Positions 1 through 7,119 of a DNA stretch of 64,000 bases are shown here, piece after piece. Origin of the DNA: Spirosoma spitsbergense DSM 19989 (GTDB taxonomy: Bacteria > Bacteroidota > Bacteroidia > Cytophagales > Spirosomataceae); the NCBI RefSeq assembly GCF_000374085.1, contig NZ_KB893553.1, positions 1-64,000 of the forward strand, read 5' to 3'. Each line of letters starts with the position of its first letter. Positions within the stretch are counted from its first letter, which is position 1. The notes below the pieces were generated by a model. The model saw only the letters and a program-made list of their open reading frames with translations, was not told where the DNA came from and did no database searches. A program made the translations under genes and the position numbers.

Positions 1-2
1 GA

Positions 3-275
3 GATGCCAAGCAGTTTACGGGTCTTTCTGATTGTCAGGCTCGTTCGGTCAACAAACTTGATTACCATTTTAATGCAGCCCTGAGCGCGGTTAACGTGGC
101 TAAAGTTGAGCAGGGCGTTGGTCAACAACCCTTCTCGATGGCCACTATTAAGACGCTCTACCACAATCGTTTACTACTAGATCGTTTTTTTTCTATCTTA
201 CCCAAAGGCACTAAACTGGAGAAAAATGATCCTAGAGTGCGTCAACTTTATCACTTCGGCTGTATAGCCGCCTAA
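3..275 (+). CDS. IS4-like transposase, C-terminal part (runs off the window edge)
   Basis: An open frame enters from the left edge and ends at TAA 273-275, giving about 90 residues. It begins with DAKQFTGLSDCQ, followed by a region containing KLDYHFNAALSAVN and ending HFGCIAA. This run of residues resembles the C-terminal end of IS4-type DDE transposases from Bacteroidota, where a FIRDAKQ-type segment lies near the catalytic glutamate region. The rest of the gene lies outside the window, so whether it is intact is unknown. It stops only a few bases before the truncated end of the IS110 gene on the other strand, which suggests that this element inserted into, or recombined with, the IS110 copy. 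The family name is from recall of the motif and is moderately sure. Confidence 0.6.
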   Translation, partial: DAKQFTGLSDCQARSVNKLDYHFNAALSAVNVAKVEQGVGQQPFSMATIKTLYHNRLLLDRFFSILPKGTKLEKNDPRVRQLYHFGCIAA

Positions 276-282
276 ATATTGA

Positions 283-1522
283 CTAACCATTGTTAGTTAG
301 CATGTGCCAGATAATCACCGCCAGCTTGCGAGCGGTGGCTGTGATGGCCGCCACGCGCCCTTTCTTATAGGCAATACGTTTGAAAAAAGGACTTAGCTCA
401 TGATCTTTTTGATTGCCAATGGAGTTCGCAGCTTGACGCAGGGCAGAAGCGATATAGGACTTACCTGAGGGTGTACGATGACTAAGGATACGTCCACCGC
501 TGATTTTATTGTTGGGCACTAACCGCAGCCAACTAGCAAAGCTTTTGGCTGAGGCAAACTTATGGATATCCTTGCCCAAAGTGGTCATCAGACAAAGCAC
601 TGTACTATGACTAATGCCAGAGATGGCAAACAGATCGGTTTGAAAATAACTCAGCGCAATCTGGGAGACGTTGAACGCGGGCATATTCTTACTGCTCTTC
701 TTTTTGTTTTCTGATGGTATTTTTTCGACTGGTTTCGAAACGCACTCCGCAGGCACACTGCGACGTAGGGCCTCTTCGATGACCTTATCACAATCCAGCA
801 GCGCTTTCTGGTAGAGCTTATAAAAATCCAGGGACGCCTGCAATTCAATCGGATCGCCGAAGCGACAATTGTTCCGCTCGCCACCACCCCGGAAGGGATT
901 GGGCGATTTCCTCTTTGGATTTTTTCATACGAATGTCTACCAGAGAGGCTAATTCATGCGGATCGCGGTTGCCAGCCAGAATCGCTTCAATGATAACCAG
1001 TCCGGATTTACCCGTGATGTCGCGAATGGCTACATCCAGACGAATATTCATCAATCGAAGCGCTTTCTGCATTTTGTGGATATAGGTAGCCTGCTGTTCG
1101 ATGATGTGCTGACGATGATAGTAGTAAGTTCGAAGTTCCTGGAGCGTATCGCTCAACAAAAAACTACCCGACAACAACCCTAGGGAGTGAAGCCGTTGAA
1201 TCCATAGACAATCGATGACATCCGTTTTTCGGCCTTGCACATTTTTAGTCTGACTACCGCCTACTAATAGCACGTCAAAGCCTGCTTGCTGGAGCGCATT
1301 GAACAGGGTTTGCCAGTAACTACCCGTGCTTTCCATGGCGACCGAAGTAATGCCATACTGCCGCAAATAGTCAATTAGATACTGATGGTCCTGGGTGTAA
1401 ACACCAAACGATTTTACGTTTTCCTTATCCTGATCGACGGCTACCCAATGCTCTCGGGAGCCGATATCAATGCCAGCGGCATGAGCATTGACAACTGGAA
1501 GCGTTGCAGTTTGCTTTCCCAT
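283..1522 (-). pseudogene. IS110 family transposase, copy 1, frameshifted and 3'-truncated
   Basis: Reading from ATG at 1522, the N-terminal RuvC-like DEDD domain is clear: GIDIGSREHW, MESTGSYWQ and GRKTDVIDC. The frame stops near 845 after EEIAQSLPG, and the protein continues in another frame from about 843 with the Tnp_20-type domain, including the SGGR segment with the presumed nucleophilic serine. A single frameshift near 845-900 therefore breaks the gene. The C-terminus also ends early after WHMLT, whereas copy 2 at 50000-51383 continues for about 40 more residues. The truncation point is next to the IS4-like gene. The two copies are clearly homologous along the rest. The element is almost certainly inactive as it stands. 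Confidence 0.88.
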
Positions 1523-1816
1523 ACGAGTTGACGAATATAGAGGTTAAATGACTTCAGGGAATGGATGGGTGAATCAGGATTTTTCTATACGGGATTCTCG
1601 AAGGAGATCACCAGTGAATTCAACAAGTACCTCTTGGAGAGGCATTATCCATTCCAGCCCAGATTTCAGCAAGGACTGACACGTACCATTCATAGGTTGA
1701 TGGGCTTATGGCTGAAGCCCTGCCAAGTTGACTAAAAGACACAAGTATCCCTGCTCCTGTTGTCATGGGTATTCGATGGTACCCGCACAATCATTCGATT
1801 TCAGGACAAGACAGGT
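1523..1816 (-). ncRNA. Candidate IS110 bridge RNA region, copy 1
   Basis: The roughly 290 bases upstream of the IS110 start codon are non-coding and align with the same region of copy 2 (51384-51676). Conserved blocks (for example TTTTTCTATACGGGATTCTC and GAGATCACCAGTGAATTCAA) alternate with variable segments. At 1630-1642 there is a hairpin CCTCT-TGG-AGAGG whose counterpart in copy 2 is GCCTC-AGT-GAGGC, so both arms changed while pairing was kept. IS110-group elements are known to carry their structured bridge RNA in the non-coding end next to the recombinase start. The assignment here is inferred from position, conservation and that covariation. The exact ends are not determined. Confidence 0.5.
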
Positions 1817-1881
1817 AAAAAATTACAAAAAAAATAGTAACATATGATTTTTACTAAAATTTTCTTACCAGAGTATACAAC

Positions 1882-1921
1882 GGCCCAGTAGTCAATTTTT
1901 TACCAATTTGATTACCGGGCC
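1882..1921. other. Imperfect hairpin in the AT-rich leader before the signalling operon
   Basis: The 314 bases between the IS110 end and the first FHA gene (1817-2130) are AT-rich and hold no convincing gene. They contain an imperfect inverted repeat: GGCCCAGTAGTCAA (1882-1895) pairs with TTGATTACCGGGCC (1908-1921), 12 of 14 positions. It could be an old element end or a leader structure. The promoter of the downstream operon must lie in this stretch, but no clear Bacteroidetes-type promoter could be picked out. Confidence 0.3.
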
Positions 1922-2130
1922 AATAACAGCCATAAGCAAGCACAGTCATTTCACGGGCTTATTTTTTACATTCGAGAAATACAACCTCTTAAAAAAGAAT
2001 TAATATTATCCCAGCCTGGAAGACTTGCATTATTTTATTTTATAAAAAAAATCCGCATTTTGCGTGACCCAAATTAAATCCAACGGATACTGTATCTGCT
2101 TGATTTAACGAAAGTTCTATACATACCAAC

Positions 2131-2880
2131 ATGAACAATCCGGTAAGCTTCACAATAGGCCGTTCAATAGACAACGATCTTGTCGTTGATCAGCCGGGAG
2201 TAAGTCGCCTGCACGCCCGTGTAACCTTTGTCACTGATGAGGAGGTGATGCTTGAAGACAGTAAATCTACTTACGGCACCTACGTAAATGGTCGGCGAAT
2301 ATCCAGTACGATTATCAACCCCAAAAGTCAGATTGTATTTGGGCAAAGCGAGCCAATAGATCCAAAGAGTATATTTAATCTTAAATTCACAACGGCAGCT
2401 GTTGCTTCCGAGCCTAAAGCGTATAGTCAGAAGCCAGCACGTCCCTCAATGCGGCAACCTGTAGCAGAGCCAGTTGCTTCTTATCCCCAATCGCCTACTC
2501 CCCAGGCCGATCCACTGGATGTTCGGGATAAATTCCGCCGACTGGCCAATTTACAGGAAATGTATTGCGAAACCCGCGAATCTATTCAGATCAATGGGCC
2601 TAAGAAGCAGGGGTGGTTACGAGCCATTTTGGGCTTGGTTCCTCTTGCTGGACTAGCCTTTGGTAGAGAAGGGGCTATTATTGGTATTGTTGGGGCTGTA
2701 GCGGGTCAGATAGTAGCAGTTGAACTGTTCAACCCCACTAAAAAACTACTCGCACTCGATAAAGAGTTCAAACGGGACTACGTATGTCCATCATGCGGTA
2801 CATTTCTGGGAAATATCCCCTATGTTGATTTATTACGACGCAGGCAATGCCGTGAGTGCAAAGCCAAATGGACCGATTAA
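2131..2880 (+). CDS. FHA-domain membrane protein with C-terminal zinc ribbon
   Basis: The 249-residue product starts at ATG 2131. Residues 1-85 form an FHA domain: the GRSIDNDLVVD strand, the SRLHA phosphothreonine-binding segment and TYGTYVNGRRI are all present. A proline-rich linker (about 87-130) follows. Then comes a short basic/helical stretch and one or two hydrophobic segments at about 163-195, beginning LRAILGLVPLAGLAFG. The C-terminus has CPSC and CREC pairs, typical of a zinc ribbon. FHA domains bind phosphothreonine peptides, so this is a likely membrane-attached reader of the kinase encoded at 7120. It is the first gene of a tightly packed same-strand block ending at 9042. The partner is not known. 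Confidence 0.8.
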   Translation: MNNPVSFTIGRSIDNDLVVDQPGVSRLHARVTFVTDEEVMLEDSKSTYGTYVNGRRISSTIINPKSQIVFGQSEPIDPKSIFNLKFTTAAVASEPKAYSQKPARPSMRQPVAEPVASYPQSPTPQADPLDVRDKFRRLANLQEMYCETRESIQINGPKKQGWLRAILGLVPLAGLAFGREGAIIGIVGAVAGQIVAVELFNPTKKLLALDKEFKRDYVCPSCGTFLGNIPYVDLLRRRQCRECKAKWTD

Positions 2881-2933
2881 GATCAACAGGAATTATAGTA
2901 AAGCTTCTCTTCGCATACCTAAATCAATTTATC

Positions 2934-3764
2934 ATGACTAACAACGATGCCTACGACCCGTATGAAGGGGCCACGCAGTTTCAATCAAACCAGCAAAATC
3001 AACCCAATCAGCAATCTATGGATGCTGAAACGCCCGACAAATCGTTAAACAACGATCAGAAAAAGGCAATCATTGCCGCTGGTGTCGGTACAGCAGCCCT
3101 GGGTGCAGCAGCTTATGGTCTCAGCATGCTCGAAGATAATGAGAACCGTGACCTGGCTGATGGAGACGATACCGATGAAGGCGATGGTACCGGCGATGGC
3201 TCCGATAATTCAAAGAGCAGTCTGGCCAGTGCAATACCCATTACCTCTCCGCCCGTTGCCATACCAACGCAGCCCGTCGACCCGTTCGCTGGTTTGACGG
3301 GCTTTGATAAAGCATTTCATGAAGCGCGCCTAGCTATGGGAGGGGGCGGGCATACCTTTCAGTATGAAGGTCAGACTTATAATACGTACACCAGAGAAGA
3401 AGAGGCTAATCTGACACCCGACGAACGCAATGCGTTTCTGGCCTCCAACAATCTTATAAATACGGGGCATGGGCATCATGATTCGGGTACAGCAATAGCG
3501 GCTACAGATCCCGATCATTTTCCTTCGGTAACGCTGGACCACGACGCACCATCAGAATCCAGCCACGAACCGTCTGTGTCAATCGAGAGTGACGAAGATG
3601 CCAGCGTGTCGCTCGACTCAGACCACGACCTGCACCATGTGCATATGGCGGACACTGTTACCGATCCGGTAGCCACACTCGATGACCATGATATATCAAT
3701 ACATGATCTTCATGATCCACTGCACGATTATGACAATCATGCCGATGTAAGTGATTTTACGTAG
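2934..3764 (+). CDS. Acidic, His-rich protein with one hydrophobic segment, unknown function
   Basis: ATG 2934 (MTNNDAYDPYEG) is preferred over upstream in-frame starts because those overlap the preceding gene and add an unlikely basic peptide. The product is 276 residues. It has a Gln/Asn-rich N-terminus, a hydrophobic Ala/Gly segment at about 46-64 and an Asp/Gly/Thr-rich acidic stretch. A short conserved-looking block follows, with AFHEARLAMGGGGHTF and YEGQTYNTYTREE. The C-terminal 80 residues are extremely rich in His, Asp and Ser. The middle block resembles a motif that I recall from other uncharacterised Bacteroidota proteins. Its position between two FHA genes suggests a role in the same signalling unit, but no function can be assigned. 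Confidence 0.7.
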   Translation: MTNNDAYDPYEGATQFQSNQQNQPNQQSMDAETPDKSLNNDQKKAIIAAGVGTAALGAAAYGLSMLEDNENRDLADGDDTDEGDGTGDGSDNSKSSLASAIPITSPPVAIPTQPVDPFAGLTGFDKAFHEARLAMGGGGHTFQYEGQTYNTYTREEEANLTPDERNAFLASNNLINTGHGHHDSGTAIAATDPDHFPSVTLDHDAPSESSHEPSVSIESDEDASVSLDSDHDLHHVHMADTVTDPVATLDDHDISIHDLHDPLHDYDNHADVSDFT

Positions 3765-3771
3765 CACAACC

Positions 3772-3809
3772 AAACAGGCATAGTCAACCCTGATTGGTTA
3801 TGCCTGTTT
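3772..3809 (+). terminator. Hairpin, probable terminator or attenuator
   Basis: A perfect 11-bp inverted repeat, AAACAGGCATA (3772-3782) and TATGCCTGTTT (3799-3809), lies just after the stop of the His-rich protein gene and before the next gene. The AT-rich flanks make it usable in either direction. Confidence 0.55.
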
Positions 3810-3855
3810 ACCCCTGTTTCATCCTTCGTTGGTTAAGTCTGTATGTGCCCAGGTT

Positions 3856-4470
3856 ATGAGTGTTCCAAAACTGCGGATTGTTTGTGGTAATCCTAAATGT
3901 CGCTCTCCGCTTCTGGTTCAGAATCCCCATAAACTAAAAGAAGCCAAGTGCCCGGCCTGTGGCTTTCTTAATCCAATTCCTGAAGAGGAAGCACCTACGC
4001 AAATCCAGAACAGGTTACCAACTGAGCTAGGGTGGCTGATTATAAAAGATGAACAAACGGCTACGCAAACATTTGTGCTGATGATGGGGGCTAATACGAT
4101 AGGTCGGCAGTCGAATCTGTCGCCTTCTACCCATATGATCATTACAAATGATGAGTTTATGAGTCGCCCCCATTGTACGCTCACGGTAAGAATCGGTATA
4201 CTGGGTACCATTGAATATCTCTTGCAGGATGGAGCCGCACGTGACGATGGGCGCTGGAAATTTAGTACGAACGGTACCTATCTGAACGGGCAGGAGCAAC
4301 GCCTGTCAGAATTCGATTGCCTTTATTTAAGTGACGGTGACATTATCCAGATCGGTGTCACCAAACTGGTTCTGAAAACGCTTCAGCTTTCTCAATCAAT
4401 ACAAAAAGCGTATCGACAAGTTGAGGATATGGACTATGGACGAACTGTCATTGGATTTAAAACGCCCTAG
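3856..4470 (+). CDS. Zinc-ribbon/FHA domain protein
   Basis: ATG 3856 (MSVPKLRIVCGN) is chosen over an in-frame TTG at 3829 because it begins immediately before the first domain. The 204-residue product has an N-terminal zinc ribbon (CGNPKC, then CPACGF) at about residues 8-40. An FHA domain follows at about 55-180, with GANTIGRQSN, a SRPHCTL segment and STNGTYLNGQ. There is no membrane segment, so it should be cytoplasmic. The last residues, DYGRTVIGFKTP, contain an acidic-flanked threonine that resembles a segment in the phosphatase encoded next. It is a second phosphothreonine reader in the operon, comparable in role to Fha proteins of phosphorylation-controlled T6SS. Confidence 0.8.
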   Translation: MSVPKLRIVCGNPKCRSPLLVQNPHKLKEAKCPACGFLNPIPEEEAPTQIQNRLPTELGWLIIKDEQTATQTFVLMMGANTIGRQSNLSPSTHMIITNDEFMSRPHCTLTVRIGILGTIEYLLQDGAARDDGRWKFSTNGTYLNGQEQRLSEFDCLYLSDGDIIQIGVTKLVLKTLQLSQSIQKAYRQVEDMDYGRTVIGFKTP

Positions 4471-4515
4471 GTAAGGCGACCACACCATACCATTAAATTT
4501 ATCTACCCTATCCCG

Positions 4516-6246
4516 ATGGAAGTTAATATCGCTCAACCCTTAGGATTTTCGCAGCTTGGTAGCCGCAGTAACAATGAGGATACGCTGTTTCCTGACCCCA
4601 AAGTTACAACCGCTCAGCAACGGTGGTTTATGGTTTGTGATGGCGTCGGTGGTGCTGAACGGGGCGAAGTTGCGAGTCAGTTGACGGCTATTGAGTTTGA
4701 TCAGTATTTTCGGAGTAATTCCGTTGCCACTGTTACTGAAACCTATATTCAGGAAGCACTGGCTTTCGTGCAGGATCGATTTGATGCGTACGTAGCTGAT
4801 AACCCGCAGGCCGAGAGTATGGGCACTACACTGACCCTGGTGTATCGGCACGATGGGGGAATCACCGTAGCTCATTTGGGCGACAGCCGGGTTTATCTGA
4901 TTAGAAAGGGAATTATTGTGTGGCGGACAGACGATCACTCTTACGTAAATGAATTGGTGAAGGCGGGCGTTCTCAGCCCCGACGAAGCCCGCAGGCATCC
5001 ACAGAGAAATATTATTACCCGTGCCATTCAAAGTGGTGATAAACGGGCACAGGCCGAGATACAACTACTCAATGATTTGGAACCAGGCGATTATCTGTTC
5101 ATGTGTACGGATGGTATTCTGGAACGAATCAGTGATGAACTCCTTGAAAAAACACTCGGAAGTGCTGATTCAAATGATGAAAAAATGAGCACGCTGCTGG
5201 CTTGTTGCCAGGGCCAGACTCGCGATAACTTTACGGCCTATCTAATTCAGGTAGCCAGTATTACGGGAAAGGCAGCGGCTTCTGCACGCGTACAATTGCC
5301 GGCTTATTCACGCCCTTATACCGATGATGACGATGATGCCGTTACGCTCATTGGAGTGCCCGTGCCCCGCCCCGAATCGCTGCCTGCTTATGCCAGTCTG
5401 ACCGAGCAAAATGACCCCGCTCCCACTACGCACCGGGAGCCGGTATCCGCTCCTGTCGAAAGAGTTGCTACGGCTAATACTCAACCTGCCTTTGCGGCTA
5501 AACCCGTTGTCAGGGAGCCGTCGGGTACTAAATTTTGGTTAACCTGGTCACTGGTCATATTATTGCTTGGCGGAGGGTGTTTTGCCCTCTGGTATCGATA
5601 TGGAGATACGATTCAGGAGGAAACGAATCTGCTTGCTTCTGCCCCTAAAAAAGCCATCAACAGCCTGCCAGATATTGCTGCCAGTGATCAGCAAAAGCAG
5701 CGTAATACTCAACCAAAAGTACCCGGAGACAATACCTTATCTGATACGGAAGATGAAATGGTGGAGACCGAATTGACGGTGCAATCAGGCATAAATGGAG
5801 ATGGGGTTGAAGTTATTGCGACAAAGAAACACTTGAACCTGGAAGTTACCAAAGCGTCAAACGGACAGCGGGGGCTTCGGTGGATAGCGGGTAAAGAAAT
5901 ATTCTCGCCCCAGTTTCAGAAGATTTACATCAATGAATTTGAATATGGGTTGATACCCGCTGAAATAAAAGCGCAAAAGGATCGCGTGTATATTAGTCAG
6001 CAGGGTGGGATTTACGAGAAAAGGGGGAAGGTTAGTAAAAGATGTGGGTTCGTACCGGTACAGAAGAACGGTTCCTGGATATACCTGAATTTAGCCGGGT
6101 ACGAAAAGCTGAAACTGGGTATATACAAAAAAGCCGGTGTATTCGATGAAAAAACGTGTACCGCCAATGTGGAGGATGCGTATGGCAATATGTTTAGCAT
6201 TGATGGTTCGGGGGTACGGCAAACTAAAAAAGAAGTCAGTCAATAA
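4516..6246 (+). CDS. Membrane PP2C-type Ser/Thr protein phosphatase
   Basis: The 576-residue product has an N-terminal PP2C domain (about 1-248) with the metal-binding motifs: NNEDTLF (D22), CDGVGG (D42), GDSRVYL, CTDG and DNFTAYL. An acidic stretch, DDDDAVTLIG, lies at about 270-280. After a Pro-rich linker there is one transmembrane segment at 340-358, then a roughly 215-residue domain expected in the periplasm. Part of that domain resembles WG-type repeats of Gly/Trp/Tyr-rich beta strands. The catalytic domain therefore faces the cytoplasm. It should reverse phosphorylation by the kinase at 7120, as PppA does in the proteobacterial T6SS control pathway. The exported C-terminal domain could be a sensor. 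Confidence 0.9.
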   Translation: MEVNIAQPLGFSQLGSRSNNEDTLFPDPKVTTAQQRWFMVCDGVGGAERGEVASQLTAIEFDQYFRSNSVATVTETYIQEALAFVQDRFDAYVADNPQAESMGTTLTLVYRHDGGITVAHLGDSRVYLIRKGIIVWRTDDHSYVNELVKAGVLSPDEARRHPQRNIITRAIQSGDKRAQAEIQLLNDLEPGDYLFMCTDGILERISDELLEKTLGSADSNDEKMSTLLACCQGQTRDNFTAYLIQVASITGKAAASARVQLPAYSRPYTDDDDDAVTLIGVPVPRPESLPAYASLTEQNDPAPTTHREPVSAPVERVATANTQPAFAAKPVVREPSGTKFWLTWSLVILLLGGGCFALWYRYGDTIQEETNLLASAPKKAINSLPDIAASDQQKQRNTQPKVPGDNTLSDTEDEMVETELTVQSGINGDGVEVIATKKHLNLEVTKASNGQRGLRWIAGKEIFSPQFQKIYINEFEYGLIPAEIKAQKDRVYISQQGGIYEKRGKVSKRCGFVPVQKNGSWIYLNLAGYEKLKLGIYKKAGVFDEKTCTANVEDAYGNMFSIDGSGVRQTKKEVSQ

Positions 6247-6264
6247 ATTACTCCCGGAGCCACT

Positions 6265-7083
6265 ATGCTTTTTTCACTCCTCTTCGTCGCCTGTAGTCTG
6301 ATCAGCCAATTGAGCGAAAGCCTGCCCCAACAGACCTTTGCGGTGGTGGTAGGTGTGTCAGATTATAAGCTTGGCTTACCGAATAAAGGTGATTTACACT
6401 ACTCGGGCGATGATGCCCGTAACTTCTGTGAACTGTTGAAGAGTCAGGCGGGCGGGCGGGTTCCGCCAACAAATATTCGCCTGCTGATTGATCGACATGC
6501 GAGTCGGGTCAATATTTTACAAGCAATGACCATTTTTCAGCGTGCCAGGGCCAACGACCGGATTATCTTTTTCTTTTCAGGTCATGGCGACGAAGGGTTA
6601 TTTTTGCCCTACGATGCGTACATGTCAGGGCCTGATTTGGTATTACAACATGCCGTTGTTAAAGCCGCCTTCCGTAAGTCGGCAGCCCACATAAAGTTTT
6701 TAATAGCCGACGCCTGTAAATCGGGTAGCATGACCAAACGCCTGTATCCTCATGCGCTCAATAACCATGATTCGGTCTCTGCCAATGATACTACAAACAT
6801 TGCTCAGGCTAATGCGAACAGCAGTGTAGTGGTTATTCTTTCATCCAGTTCCAACGAAGTATCGCAGGAAAGCAGTCGGCTAAAAGGAGGAGCTTTTACC
6901 CATTACTTAGTTGAGGGTGCCCGCGGGGCTGCCGACAATGACCCGCACGATGGCATTGTGACCATCAAAGAATTACACCGGTACATTTGGCGCAAAGTGA
7001 AAGCTGAAGTAGGGGATGGTCAGACGCCGAAAGTTTTTGGCCGTTTCAGCGACACCCTTGCCTTTGCATCACTTACGCCGTAA
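6265..7083 (+). CDS. Exported caspase-family (C14) cysteine protease
   Basis: The 272-residue product begins with a hydrophobic N-terminus (about 1-18) that looks like a signal peptide or anchor. The rest is a p20-like caspase domain: AVVVGVSDY, then FFFSGHGDEG with catalytic His107, then IADACKSGS with catalytic Cys151. The segment SSSSNEVSQE and the following GAFTHYLVEG match the usual distal part of metacaspase-like domains. It sits 18 bases after the phosphatase gene and 36 before the kinase gene, in one apparent operon. The probable periplasmic location is unusual for a regulator in a kinase/phosphatase set. Its substrate is unknown; processing of an envelope component is one possibility. 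Confidence 0.88.
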   Translation: MLFSLLFVACSLISQLSESLPQQTFAVVVGVSDYKLGLPNKGDLHYSGDDARNFCELLKSQAGGRVPPTNIRLLIDRHASRVNILQAMTIFQRARANDRIIFFFSGHGDEGLFLPYDAYMSGPDLVLQHAVVKAAFRKSAAHIKFLIADACKSGSMTKRLYPHALNNHDSVSANDTTNIAQANANSSVVVILSSSSNEVSQESSRLKGGAFTHYLVEGARGAADNDPHDGIVTIKELHRYIWRKVKAEVGDGQTPKVFGRFSDTLAFASLTP

Positions 7084-7119
7084 CGAGCCAGTATCCACAA
7101 CAGAACACGTAAAATCACT

